64,000 nucleotides of DNA from Cololabis saira (GCF_033807715.1 NC_084591.1:49653415-49717414); one strand, 5' to 3'. Positions 13,443 through 25,400 are shown, numbered from the stretch's first letter. Made by a program: numbers and translations. The notes: generated by a model from the letters alone, not told the origin.

Positions 13443-13600
13443 TTGTCATTATTTGCATGATTTCAACCTTGAATTTTAACCAGTTTTATTGAATCAGTTT
13501 CTTGAAATAATGATGCTGTTTTTCACACTTTATTGTACTGAATTAGGCACTTGTCAAAGTGGCAGCTTTGTATCCATCGCTGGGGCTGTTTGCTTAATTC

Positions 13601-13928
13601 CAGAGGTGAATAATCCAGGAGCCATAAAGTAAAAACCCTGTCCAGCAGTTGATCCAACCCTCTGAAGAAGCATGTGAAGACAATGCTACAGCAATTTCTG
13701 CTGTTTGCAACATGGGAATTGGTTGTTTTTTGCAGAGGTGTTTAATCCAAATGCCATAAAATAAAAACCCTGCTGTTTCTGGATCAGCCTGTACATTTAG
13801 AACAGGGGTTTTCACTAAGGACCTTCCATTTACCTGCTGAGGAGCTGCTTTAGTATTTGGTTGGAACAACTTGGACTGGGTTTTTACTTTATGGCACCTG
13901 GATTATACACCTGGATTATACACCTCTG
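13601..13928. mobile_element. hAT-type MITE, 328 bp, perfect 8-bp duplication CTTAATTC
   Basis: It begins CAGAGGTGAATAATCC and ends GGATTATACACCTCTG. CTTAATTC flanks it at 13593-13600 and 13929-13936. A third, internal copy of the terminal sequence (CAGAGGTGTTTAATCC) sits at 13733, in the same orientation as the left end. The last 14 bp of the right terminus are duplicated. Confidence 0.9.
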
Positions 13929-14042
13929 CTTAATTCCCACTCAACCACGTCGGATCAGCCAGGTCTTCAGTGGCAACTTATGTCCGGTTTTCCTTTAAAA
14001 TAAAAGCCCGTCTAGAGGAAACAAAAGAAAAAGGTTTCTAAT

Positions 14043-14769
14043 CAGGGCTGGGGATCAATTAAAATGTCAAGAATCAATTTGATTCTGATTCTTAAGATTC
14101 AGAATCGATTATCAGGATTTGACTCGATCCGATTCTATTCCGATATTGATTTGGGTTAGTGTTATTAAAACTGTTTTTTGAGCTGCTGCATGAATTATAT
14201 GACTGTAGTTATGCAAAATATTACTACTAGTATTATATTGAGATTCAACAGCAAGTATTGCAGCTAATGATGCTGTAAGGACCAATCAGCTCCCAGAATG
14301 CTGATAGAACTGCTTTCAGAAACATCGTGTAGAATTATCAAACAGATCCAGAGAGGAAACAGAGACGAAATCGCCTTTAATTTTTCCCACATTCCTTTTT
14401 AATTTTTTCCATTTTCGGTTTTTAATTTTTGAGAATTTGGTTTTTAAAATTTTAAGCAAATGTAACTCCAAGAAAGTATGAAATATATAAATATAAATAT
14501 AATAATAAATATAATGAAATATAGACCATTTATGCAATTATAACTGAAAACTTTAATGTTTTCATACCTTTAAACATATTTAAAAGGCAAAAAACATCAT
14601 GTCCAACAAAACATCCTTTTTTGGGCATAAACAAAAAAATACCAAAAATTGTAATGTAATGATGAAAAAAAATGAATAAAATCGATCTATAGACATATTA
14701 ATCGATTTTTAGGAATTAATATGAGAATCGATTTAGAATTTGAAAATCAATTTTTTCAACACAAGCCTA
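14043..14769 (-). mobile_element. hAT MITE of the ATCGATT family, copy C, perfect duplication TTTCTAAT
   Basis: It begins CAGGGCTGGGGATC and ends CAACACAAGCCTA. TTTCTAAT occurs at 14035-14042 and 14770-14777. This copy defines the family borders and supports hAT membership (8-bp duplication, CAGGG terminus). Confidence 0.9.
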
Positions 14770-14777
14770 TTTCTAAT

Positions 14778-15664
14778 AAAGAAAATTAAGGGATTTCAAT
14801 TTGATGCACTGCAGGGAGCGCAATAGTTTAATGTAGCAACTTTAGTGTCTTTAGTGTTCAACAACAGGACCTCCATTTCTTCTTTGACAGATGAAAAAAG
14901 TAAATCCCTACAGTAAAGAAAAGGACTAATTCTAAAGATGGCCCCCATTTACTGTTATGGAAAATAATGGATGTTATTAACACACTATGACAGTGCTAAC
15001 AATAACAGGAGGAATCATGTTAATATTCTTGCACTTTCTTCATACAGCCAGCTGTTTCACACCCATAACATCTGGAAATACTTGTGTTACAGTGTTGTTG
15101 TATGTTGTGTATCGCCTATACCTGTACTTCCTTTTTTTATTCTGTTTTTACTGTTTAATGACACGTCTTGTGATCCACGTCATGCTGCTACAACGTGCCT
15201 CTCAAGAGCTCCGTGGGGACAAATTAAGCTTATTGAACTGAACTGAATTGAAGAGAGATTTATTTGCCAGGTCGGTTTTCTGAAAAATGCAGTTAAAAGA
15301 CCTATTAACAATTACCCATGCGCTCTACACGTTACACAGCTTCACATCACCTCAATACCGGACAGTTGAATCCAAAAAGGGTTTTAATTTAAATCAATTT
15401 AGGTCAAAGCGTAGTAAGCATTTTGAGTTTGTTTGCCTGTTAAATACTTTGTCCACACTACTTCCAGGCACAAGTTTCTCTTTTCTCTCAAGTCTACATC
15501 TTTTTCAGAATATTGAAGGCACATTATCGCGATGAGGAAAACACTGTGAAACAACAAGAGCTTTTGTGCATCATTCCCTATTTCATTTTGAGAAATCAAA
15601 ATACTATAGGAAAACAACAACAAAAAAAATTGTATTTCAAAAAACTGAAACTAAGGCGTGGAAC
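14778..15664. other. intron 1 with a retrotransposon 3' tail near 15170-15250
   Basis: The phrase GTGGGGACAAATTAAGCTTA followed by TTGAACTGAACTGAATTGAA resembles the simple-repeat 3' tail of a non-LTR element (compare GGGGACAAATAAAG plus TTGAA repeats). No coding part is seen and the rest is unassigned. Confidence 0.4.
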
Positions 15665-17028
15665 CTTAAAGCGACACTACGTAACTTTTCCACCTTAATA
15701 TCATATTTCCAGAGTCATTGTGATGGTACATCAACTTCCAACAGGTCTAATGAACCTCTGTCATGGTCGCCTTCACTGGCACTATGTAACTTTGAGGAGC
15801 ATGGTAGGAACCCTGCCACACTAAAAAAACTACACATTTTACGGCTTTGACTGCTTTACGGCATACGTCACTTCCCCCTCCTTCCCGATTCGCAGTCGAG
15901 ACGAAAATGGCTTGTATGTGTATATTTATGTATGTGTACGCATATGTAGGCGTATATATATGTATATATATTAAATATAGTAATAATGCACATATATATA
16001 CTTTTGGTTTCTACCGTCATGGTATCAATCATTAATATGTGTGAAGACAAGGGGGAGAAAAAAAAAAAAAAAAGAGTGAAAGAGTCGTCGGCTCGCTTGG
16101 ATCGCGGCTGTAACGACCAAACCTTTCACACAGTAAAGCCTGAATTATGGTTCTGCGTTAAATCGACGCAGACCTACGGCGTAGGGTACGTGTCGCCGCC
16201 TACCCTACGCCATAGGCTCTGCATCGATTTAACGCAGAACCATAAACAGCCTTAAACCACAAACACTCACACAGACCGGGTCGGATCAAAACACGAGTTT
16301 TATTCCCCACTTCGCCAGCTAAACGCAGTTGCTGGCCAGCTCTCTGCGGTGCAATTAACCCCAATCTTCAGATAAAACTAGTTTGTTGAGGAAAAAATAT
16401 TAACTCTTATTTGTAGCTGCAGAGGAAAAAAATAATTTCACGAGGAAAACAAAAATATTGCCCACGCCTCGGAGCCTCTTCAACATAATATAGCAGTCAA
16501 AAAAAAAGAAAAGAGAAGTAAGAGGGATACAAAACATGTACTGTATGTTGTACTATTATACAAATTTATTGAAACACATGGTGAGTCAAACATTTACCAA
16601 AGCAGCTGCCAAACACTCCTAAACAAGGTAGCCGGAGACGTGGGTTGTGCAGAACTGCGGCAGTAAATCCTTACTAAAGAGTGCAGCTCCGACGGAGTGC
16701 TCCATTCTTTAGTAGTGATTTCATATGGATCCAAACCGTTAATAATCATTATTTTCTCCATATACCTGGCTTCCTTGTTTAAGGTATATTCCAGTTCCTT
16801 TCCAGCAGTTTAACATCTTTTTTTTGCATTCCGTCTGTTCACTTGGTGAAACAGAAAAGCGTCCCGTCTTCTCTCAAAACAAATGCAGCGACGGGACAGG
16901 AGTTTTCCGGCAGTACGCGCTGGTGCTCATGGGAAACGTAGTGTTCTTTCTGGTAAAGCACTACCGCTTTTGTCCAAAAGATGCCGCCAAACTCAGAAAA
17001 GCTGAAAGTTACGTTGTGCTGCTTTAAG
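15665..17028. mobile_element. TTAA-flanked 1.36 kb element with AAAGCGACACTACGTAAC termini
   Basis: The left end is CTTAAAGCGACACTACGTAA and the right end is GTTACGTTGTGCTGCTTTAAG, an inverted repeat of about 24 bp with three mismatches. TTAA abuts both ends (15666-15669; 17024-17027). TTAA duplication suggests Kolobok or piggyBac. The terminus does not begin with CCC, so Kolobok is favoured but unproven. Nested inside are the palindromic MITE at 16137-16253 and an AT-rich segment at 15950-16050. No transposase frame is seen. Confidence 0.7.
16137..16253. mobile_element. palindromic MITE (GGCTGA...TCAGCC family), nested copy
   Basis: Near-perfect dyad: GAATTATGGTTCTGCGTTAA and CGACGCAG on the left mirror CGATTTAACGCAGAACCATA on the right, with CTACGGCGTAGG and CCTACGCCATAGG at the centre. 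It sits inside the 15665-17028 element, so it inserted later. Confidence 0.8.
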
Positions 17029-18084
17029 TAAAGGAAGGTCTTATTTGAGGAAATGCAGTTGTTGCTATTTACCGTAAATTTTCTTGAAAACACAAACAAT
17101 GCAAATGCTTAGATTTCCTATTATGCATTTCTTTGAATATACAATTAAACTATGAAGAGTCGACTCAAACCAGGTGATTTCTGATCAACTGTTAAAAGGA
17201 TAAAACATTGCGGTCTCACAGACTAAACAAAGCACCTTATGCAAAGAACCTGCATCATCCATGAGTTGCAATTTAACTCCAGGGTTTCAGGATTTAAAAA
17301 GCAGTGCTCTCTGCAAGAATTATCTGCATTTATTTTTGTAAAGACAAAAGGTGATATAAGAAAAAGCATCCTCTCGTGGTAGGAAGGAGGTTTTTAGATG
17401 TTAGAAAATCCTGAAATGCTGGTAACTCCGTCTCTGATAAAAGCTCATTTTTCCTGATGAGACTGTTGGGAATACAGGCTTTTTCATTAGCCAAGCACAC
17501 ATAGCTTTATTTAGATTCCCATATCCTCTTTCTGTCGTCCTCGGAGACGCGCATGCCGTTACTGTGAACCCTGCACACAGCAGGGATGCGTGTATGTAAG
17601 TGTAGGGAGGGCTGGAGATCTTAAAGATGCAAGTAACGAGACGGTGTGTGTCACTATGTGCAACACAATGTCTAACTTGTGTGGTTATTGTACATCATTA
17701 GGAAATCTGCATGTCGTCATCAATATATGGAAAGAAGGAAGCGCCGGGATATTCAAGACATCCAATTAGTCTTTTTCACTATAGTGCATAGTTCCATCTT
17801 TTTCTACTTCATTCTCACTTCCTTCGTGCTCTCTAGTTAAAAAATGGAAATAGGCACAAAAAGTTGATTCAAAACCCAGCACCACCTGAGGTTAAAGTCA
17901 GACAAACACCGTAAAAACTACCAGGATGTAATTTAATCAGCCAGGTTAGGAGTGCTTGTCCTGTACCAGACTAGAGCCATCAGCCTTCTTTACTTATAAA
18001 TTCATGTACCGGTCCACTAATGACAACGCTGCCGGCATCAGCCCATTATACTCCACTTACATGCGTCTTTGTGAGCTCAGCCTG
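17029..18084. other. intron 1, nothing recognised
   Basis: Single-copy-looking sequence of mixed composition, with no feature supported. Confidence 0.4.
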
Positions 18085-18310
18085 TAAAGCCGGGCAGACA
18101 CTGCAATTGTCGGCTCGTTTTGAGCTGATTTTCCAGTCGTGCGACTATTTTTTGGATCGGGCCGGATTTCGACCCAATCTGTGTTTGAAATCCTGGTCGC
18201 TCCTCGTGAAGGAATCACAGTTGAAGCAGCTACGACGATCCTTTCACCGAAAGCATGCGCAATCTCTGATGTCACGTCCAAAACTATTATTTGTAGTTTA
18301 AAGTGTTGCA
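18085..18310 (+). mobile_element. TAAAGCCGGGCAGACACTG element, left-end copy
   Basis: Positions 18085-18178 closely match the left arm of the complete MITE at 44785-45036 (TAAAGCCGGGCAGACACTG, then CCAGTCGTGCGACTATTTTT). Beyond 18178 the sequence diverges into a longer or different internal part and no right terminus is found before the minisatellite. Confidence 0.65.
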
Positions 18311-18377
18311 AATTCACATTACAAATCATGTTTTAATAGCAGAAAAAAATGACTGCATTTCCCACGTCTGCAGTCGG

Positions 18378-19865
18378 CAGTTTCCTGGTGTAATATGGTC
18401 CAGTTTCCTGGTGTAATATGGTCCAGGTTCCTGGTGTAATATGGTCCAGGTTCCTGGTGTAATATGGTCCAGGTTCCTGGTGTAATATGGTCCAGTTTCC
18501 TGGTGTAATATGGTCCAGTTTCCTGGTGTAATATGGTCCAGTTTCCTGGTGTAATGTGGTCCAGTTTCCTGGTGTAATATGGACCAGTTTCCTGGTGTAA
18601 TGGGGTCCAGTCTCCTGGTGTAATGTGGTCCAGTTTCCTGGTGTAATATGGACCAGTTTCCTGATGTAATATGGACCAGTTTCCTGGTGTAATATGGTCC
18701 AGGTTCCTGGTGTAATATGGTCCAGGTTCCTGGTGTAATATGGTCCAGGTTCCTGGTGTAATATGGTCCAGTTTCCTGGTGTAATATGGTCCAGTTTCCT
18801 GGTGTAATGTGGTCCAGTTTCCTGGTGTAATGTGGTCCAGTTTCCTGGTGTAATATGGTCCAGTTTCCTGGTGTAATGTGGTCCAGTTTCCTGGTGTAAT
18901 ATGGTCCAGTTTCCTGGTGTAATATGGACCAGTTTCCTGGTGTAATATGGTCCAGGTTCCTGGTGTAATATGGTCCAGGTTCCTGGTGTAATATGGTCCA
19001 GTTTCCTGGTGTAATATGGCCCAGTTTCCTGGTGTAATATGGTCCAGTTTTCTGGTGTAATATGGTCCAGTTTCCTGGTGTAATGTGGCCCAGTTTCCTG
19101 GTGTAATGTGGTCAAGTTTCCTGGTGTAATGTGGTCAAGTTTCCAGGTGTAATATGGTCCAGTTTCCTGGTGTAATATGGTCCAGTTTCCTGGTGTAATA
19201 TGGTCCAGTTTCCTGGTGTAATGTGGTCCAGTTTCCTGGTGTAATATGGTCCAGTTTCCTGGTGTAATATGGTCCAGTTTCCTGGTGTAATGTGGTCCAG
19301 TTTCCTGGTGTAATGTGGTCCAGTTTCCTGGTGTAATATGGTCCAGTTTCCTGGTGTAATATGGTCCAGTTTCCTGGTGTAATATGGTCCAGTTTCCTGG
19401 TGTAATATGGCCCAGTTTCCTGGTGTAATATGGCCCAGTTTCCTGGTGTAATATGGTCCAGTTTCCTGGTGTAATGTGGTCCAGTTTCCTGGTGTAATAT
19501 GGCCCAGTTTCCTGGTGTAATATGGCCCAGTTTCCTGGTGTAATATGGCCCAGTTTCCTGGTGTAATGTGGTCCAGGTTCCTGGTGTAATGTGGTCCAGG
19601 TTCCTGGTGTAATGTGGTCCAGGTTCCTGGTGTAACATGGTCCAGTTTCCTGGTGTAATATGGTCCAGTTTCCTGGTGTAATATGGTCCAGTTTCCTGGT
19701 GTAATACGGTCCAGTTTCCTGGTGTAATACGGTCCAGTTTCCTGGTGTAATGTGGTCCAGGTTCCTGGTGTAATGTGGTCCAGTTTCCTGGTGTAATGTG
19801 GTCCAGTTTCCTGGTGTAATATGGTCCAGTTTCCTGGTGTAATATGGTCCAGTTTGCTGGTGTTT
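18378..19865. repeat. 23-bp minisatellite, about 65 units
   Basis: The unit is CAGTTTCCTGGTGTAATATG plus GTC. Variants are CAGGTTCC, GGCCCAG, GGACCAG and AATGTGG. The unit has no stop in any minus-strand frame and 23 is not a multiple of 3, so translation repeats every 69 bp (23 residues) and stays open for over 500 codons. This explains the 514- and 251-codon minus frames, which are not genes. Confidence 0.97.
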
Positions 19866-20596
19866 GTAAGGAATCAAAGGCTAACTTCACAAACTGCCAA
19901 GCACAATGTCCGGTAACTCTGAAGACCCCCGGCTCCGGCTCCGATTACGATCACCAAGCCATAACCCATGTCTTTATATTTCACTTAGAGAACTGTTAAG
20001 TATCAACATTTCCAGGCAGCATCAGGATGGATTTTTAACAGTCCTAATAGCACAAGTGTATCGTTGTTATACACCACATATGCCGCCTGTTGCAACAAAC
20101 TGCCAACATATTTGCAAGAATCTGATAAATACTTTCCATTTTAGCCAGATTCAAGATGAACCATAAACAGTTGTTATGTACCTTTAGGCAAGGCACTAAT
20201 TACACGGGCAGCAGGGAGGTAAAGATTAAACAATCTACTCCGATCACACACACACTTGCTGCGGTGTGTGTTTGAGCGAGGCACCATATAGCAAAGCCCT
20301 GACTTCACTTCAAGTGTCCTACACTTGTTTTGAATCCGTGCTCTCTCATACATCGAGGTGTTACAGCACAAACTTTTGTCATCAGTTGATTGCTTTGACT
20401 TGCGTAAAAGGTCTTGCAGATATTAAATTAATTGAAGACAGATGAGAAAGAAGTTGTCGTTTGAAGGAATTGCTGCTGTCCACATCCTGACATGAACACA
20501 TGTCTGAAGTATGTTGTTAACACCGTGTAGTTTGTTTCTGTAAAACCAGACCTTTATGTTTACAGTGGGCTTTCTTTAGCTATCGGTAGTGCATAA
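19866..20596. other. intron 1, nothing recognised
   Basis: No repeat or exon recognised. Confidence 0.4.
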
Positions 20597-21295
20597 AAAT
20601 GTATTTGGTCATTTCACAAGCGACCGACAATTTGTTGAAGCGTTGGAAATGTGGCTGAGGGGGAGACATGATTGAAATCACCAGTGACTGCGTTTCCATG
20701 CATCAATAAGCCTTTTAAAACCTGAATATTGGCAATAACCCGAATTTGCAATAACCCCTTTGAATAACCAGAATTTGCTCATATTCGGGTTTTTAAAAAC
20801 TCCAATATGACCCCTGGGTTACTCCTTTTAAAACCTGAATATTGGGTCATGTAAACGCCAAATGGAATATCCCCATCAAACGGAACATGAATTTGTTTTC
20901 TGCGCACGCTCTGTTCACAAGGAATCCTGGTCTTTTGAGTCCAGGAAGTTCTTATAAACACGGAGAAACACAAGACCAGGAGGAGACTAATCACTTCATA
21001 AATGTAATGAAGGATATGAACATTTCTGCATTTGTAGACGGTAGAAAGTACCGGGATAGAAGATTTACAAGAAGGTGAGAGAAAAGTTGCGTGAAGCAGC
21101 ATTTGTTTTGAATTTGGACACAGGAAGAAGAAGCAGAAATGACGGTGATTGCATCATGACGTTTTCCGCGCGTCGCTGGTTTGATCCAGATATCCCAAAT
21201 GATTGATTACCATGTAAACGGAATATTCCAAATGTTTCAGTAACCGGAATATTAGCAATAACCCCAATTTTGACTGCATGTAAACGTAGTCAGTG
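20597..21295 (+). mobile_element. CANTGACT-family element, copy 3, with the shared 85-bp upstream segment
   Basis: Element borders are 20682 (CAGTGACTGCG) to 21295 (GTAGTCAGTG). The preceding 85 bp (20597-20681) also precede copy 2. A 78-codon plus frame (20842-21078) ends in the SANT-like phrase ETNHFINVMKDMNISAFVDG. Confidence 0.85.
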
Positions 21296-21419
21296 TGTCA
21301 AGTCTTCCACCAAAGAAAATAAAAACGTGGGATTTGCTTTAATGCAAACGTCAGAGCTGCATACAGCTCCTCTGCACGTTTGCTCTCAGCAAGGGGAACC
21401 ATAATCTGACCTCTCTCTC

Positions 21420-21740
21420 CTCCACCTACAGACTGGTGGTCCAGAGGCGACCGGTGAACAGAAGGACGTGGGGAGGAGGTACAGGAAGCTGCAGCAGCTC
21501 TGCAGGGGGTTGGAGGCTGCAGACTAGGACGACCTCTGGGAGCCACATGGAGACGACATCAATGCCAGGACTAAGTGTGTGTGTGAGACTAACCACATCA
21601 ACCTCTGTGTGGACTTCATCATCCCCACCACAACGCTGAGGAGCCTCCCCACTAATAAACCCTGGAGTTCCAAGGAAAAAAAGGACAGATTTTATGAATT
21701 CAGGAGTCAGAATTACAAAGTAATGGCACACAGTTCTATT
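21420..21740 (+). pseudogene. non-LTR retrotransposon ORF2 fragment (L2/CR1-like, between endonuclease and reverse transcriptase)
   Basis: Frame 21537 onward reads WEPHGDDINARTKC, then HINLCVDFIIPTTTLRSLP and NKPWSS. L2-like fish LINEs carry a comparable stretch with YINFCVD..IPT.T.R..P.NKPW. A stop codon interrupts the frame just upstream (after CRGLEAAD). There is no reverse transcriptase core nearby. It is a dead fragment. Confidence 0.65.
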
Positions 21741-21822
21741 GGAGCAGGGATATGTCCGGGTTTTTAAAGTAGACTAATCATTTTATGATTTTTTTAAGTT
21801 TTCTCTTCAGCTATATGTTAAT

Positions 21823-24244
21823 CAGAGGTGGGTAGTAGAGTTACATTTACTCCGTTACATTTACTTGAGTAAGTTTTGGTAAATTTTGTACTTTTAGGAG
21901 TAGTTTTGAATTACTATACTTTTTACTTTTACTTGAGTAGATTTGTGAAGAAGTAACTGTTACTCTTACGCCGCTACATTAGGCTACGTTGAGCTCATTA
22001 CTTTTTCATGACATCACTGGGTGATTGTTTGGGAAAAATGTTTGTTTTTGCATGTTTTGTCACATTTACACACAGAGTTTCTATGAGTTCATGGGCTTGT
22101 TCTAGTTCTGGTTAAAAAAGAAAAGTACAAAGTCTTGAAATTTTGTGCTATTTGTGCTTAATTTATTATTTTATTCTGTTATTATTAGGGCCCGAGCACT
22201 TGCAGTGCGAAGGCCCTATTGTATCTGTAGGAATTATTCTTTTTCTTCTTCTTCTTCTTCTTCTTCTTCTTATTGTTATTGTTCTGACAAAAGGAAGGCA
22301 TTTTTGCCCCCCTAAACGTGCCCAAAAAGTCACCAAATTTTGCATGCAAGTCAGGCCTGGCGAAAAATTTGATATTTAATGGTTTGCATTAATGGGCGTG
22401 GCAAAATGGCTCAACAGCGCCCCCTTGAAAACTTTGTGCCTCAAGCCCCACAATACGGTTTGTCGTACATGCACGAAAATCGGTACACACCTGTATCATG
22501 GCGCAACTTAAAGAAAAGTCTCTGGCCGTCATGTCGAGAAACCGAACAGGAAGTCGGCCATTTTGAATTAATCGTGTCATTTTGGTGAAATGTATGCCTT
22601 CCTTCGGCAGTTAATACGGCCCGAACCGTAACTTGCACCCAGGTGTGTTATACATCAAAATGTGCGTCTCCATCCTCCGACACCACGCATTACTTTTCTC
22701 TTTCAAAAGCGTTACCGTGGCGACGCTAGACACCAAAAAGCGCGCCCACCCTTCATCTGATTGGTTCAGACAGAAAAAACTTTGAGCCTCAAGCCCCACA
22801 ATACGGTTTGACGTACATGAACGAAAATCGGTACACACCTGTATCATGTCGCAACTAAAAGAAAAGTCTCTTGGTGCCATGGCCGAAACCGAACAGGAAG
22901 TCGGCCATTTTGAACATTCTGAATTAATCGCGTAATTTTGGAGCAATATATGCCATTCCTTCGAGAATTAATACGGCCCGAACCGTATCATGCACCCAGG
23001 TGTGTTATACATCAAAATGTGCGTCTCCATCCTGCGACTACACGCATTACTTTTCTCTTTCAAAAGTGTTACCGTGGCGACGCTAGACGCCAACAAGTGC
23101 ACCCCCCCTTCATCTGATTGGTCCATATTTGATAGTTCCCCAAAAGTCACCAAATTTTGCAGGCAAGGCAGGCCTGGCGATAAATTTGATATTTCATGGT
23201 TTGCATTAATGGGCGTGGCAAAATGGCTCAACAGCGCCCCCCGGAAAACTTTGTGCCTCAAGCCCCACAATACGGTTCGACGTACATGCACGAAAATCGG
23301 TACACACCTGTATCATGGCACAACTTAAAGAAAAGTCTCTTGGCGCCATGTCCGAAACCGAACAGGAAGTCGGCCATTTTGAAATCTGATTGGTCCATAT
23401 TTGATAGTTTATCCAAAAGTCACCAAATTTTGCATGCAAGACAGACTTGGCGATAAATTTGATATTTCATGGTTTGCATTAATGGGCGTGGCAAGACGGC
23501 TCAACAGCGCCCCCTAGAATACTTTTCTCTGCCATAACTTTTGAATGGTTTGACATAGGAAGTTGTGGGTGGTGTCATGGGACTCTGTAATGAGTCCTTA
23601 AGCTTCGTTGGCCTTAATTAGCCCCGCCCCTTCTTCTGATTGGTTGTCCTGATTTTCTGCTATAACTTTGGAATGGTTTGAAATAGAGTCGTGGCTAGTG
23701 TCATCAGATTCTTTATGGAGTCCTTGACCTTCATTGGCCTGAATTAGCCCCGCCCCTTCTTCTGATTCGTTGTTCCTTTTTTCTGCTATAACTTTTGAAT
23801 GGTTTGACATAGAGAGTTGTGGGTGGTGTCATTTCTGATATGCTTATGGGGGGCGGTGGACGTGAGTGCGAGGGCCCGTTCATCGCTGCTTGCAGCTTTA
23901 ATTTTATTTATTTTATTATTAATTAAAGTACTTGAATTTACTTTAAGATTATTTTAATTTAAGCTATTCTTTATTAATTTATTTTATTATTTTATTGATT
24001 TAATTAGCCTGAAGATGATTATTTTGTACTTTTGTCTGTTTGAATGGTTGTGTTAAAAAATAAAATAAATCAGACGTTACTCAACAGTTACTCAGTACTT
24101 GAGGAGTTTTTTCACCAAGTACTTTTTTACTTTTACATAAGTAATTATTTGGATGACTAGTTTTTACTTCTACTTGAGTCATATTATTCTGAAGTAACAG
24201 TACTTTTACTTGAGTACAATTTTTGGCTAATCTACCCAGTTCTG
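21823..24244. mobile_element. hAT element with perfect 8-bp duplication ATGTTAAT, hosting a second element
   Basis: It begins CAGAGGTGGGTAGTAGAG and ends TTGGCTAATCTACCCAGTTCTG. ATGTTAAT flanks it at 21815-21822 and 24245-24252. The arms are rich in TTTACTTTTACTTGAGTA phrases typical of a common fish hAT non-autonomous family. The 22188-23900 element sits within it. Confidence 0.92.
22188..23900 (+). mobile_element. GGGCCCGAGCAC element with terminal hairpins and internal repeats, nested in a hAT
   Basis: The left end 22188-22216 can fold as GGGCC-CGA-GCACT-TGC-AGTGC-GAA-GGCCC. The right end carries GCTGC-TT-GCAGC (23885-23896) followed by TTTAATT. A (TTC)n run lies at about 22239-22270. The interior holds at least four partial repeats of a module with GGGCGTGGCAAAATGGCTCA and GTGCCTCAAGCCCCACAATA (near 22394, 22782, 23211, 23487) and three of AACTTT(T/G)GAATGGTTTGA (23537-23800). 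I know this as a common dispersed fish sequence but cannot name its class. Confidence 0.8.
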
Positions 24245-24252
24245 ATGTTAAT

Positions 24253-25400
24253 ACATACTGTGTGGAAGGTGGTAGCCTTTACGGAAAAGTTAATGTCACA
24301 TCATATGTGAGACACCAAATTACAATGTACAATTTTATCACATTTATACAAAATACTGATTTATGTCAGATATCGGGAATAACACACCCTTCCCAAATGT
24401 ATGAGCTCTCATCAGTCATTCAGCTCATTCTTCCAAAATGTCTGAGGGGAAATTTGGGGCCAAAGAAAAGTAAGAAAAGAAGGAAAGCTTATGTTGTAAG
24501 CCTAAAATGACCAATCATCTGTACTTTACCTGCATTTTTGCAACTTTTGCATTTGGAAGAGCTGCCAAAACAGAGCCACAAAAAAGGTTTAGAGAACACA
24601 CACACACCCTGCTGAACCAGTATAATATCACCTTGTCCATATGGTGTAAATATCCACACAAAGTAAAATTAACAACCATTTAAGAGCATCATCCATAAAT
24701 AAATCCATGAATAAAACAGAATAAACAATATGATGCAAACACACACACGTCACATGTACAACCAGAAATATCAGTGGTAACGTCTGGATTACCTGCAAAA
24801 TGAAACAGCAAAACACTCCTGCATCAGTGTAATTGGATGCTATGGCTCATTTAGCATCCAAATATACCAGGAGGTCCGTAGTGGCAAAGTAAACACACAC
24901 ACATTTTTAAGCACATGCAAAAACAGGCCTCATGTGCAATAGCAAGCTCACCAGTACATTTATAGTTCTCAGAACTATAAATCTAAATATCTCTATTTTC
25001 TTTAGAGAATTTTTTAAAGAAACAATATCAACATTAAAACCCTGCACATGACAGGACAGAATTGTTGTAAAGCGTAACTGCTTCTTTAGTTTAAAAGTAC
25101 TGTAGCATGAATGAAGCGGCGCTGCTCCTTCCATTTCTCAGGTGGATGAAAGTCTGTAGCTATTACCTGTGACCTATAATCTAAACACTCATTTCACTCG
25201 CTCATATTCCTAAAAGATGTTGTTTTACACCATAGATTAAGTCAAAAGCTGAAGCAGTATGTGAAGTACACCCCACAGATTAGGCAGCTTGGAAAACTGC
25301 CTTTAGCAAGAAATAATTTCACATACGACATTATCAGTATCTCACATCGCTGTGGACGAATTTGGATCCATTTTTTCTTCACAACGCTCCCTCCGTTCAT
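24253..25400. other. intron 1, nothing recognised
   Basis: Includes short CA-rich stretches (24596-24608, 24737-24750, 24892-24905). No exon or element seen. Confidence 0.4.

Noticed and set aside
18333..19877. 514-codon minus-strand frame (HQETGPYYTRKLDHITPGNW repeat)
   Set aside because: It is entirely explained by a stop-free 23-bp minisatellite unit; a second overlapping frame gives the same peptide repeat shifted, and there is no start context, domain or splice structure.
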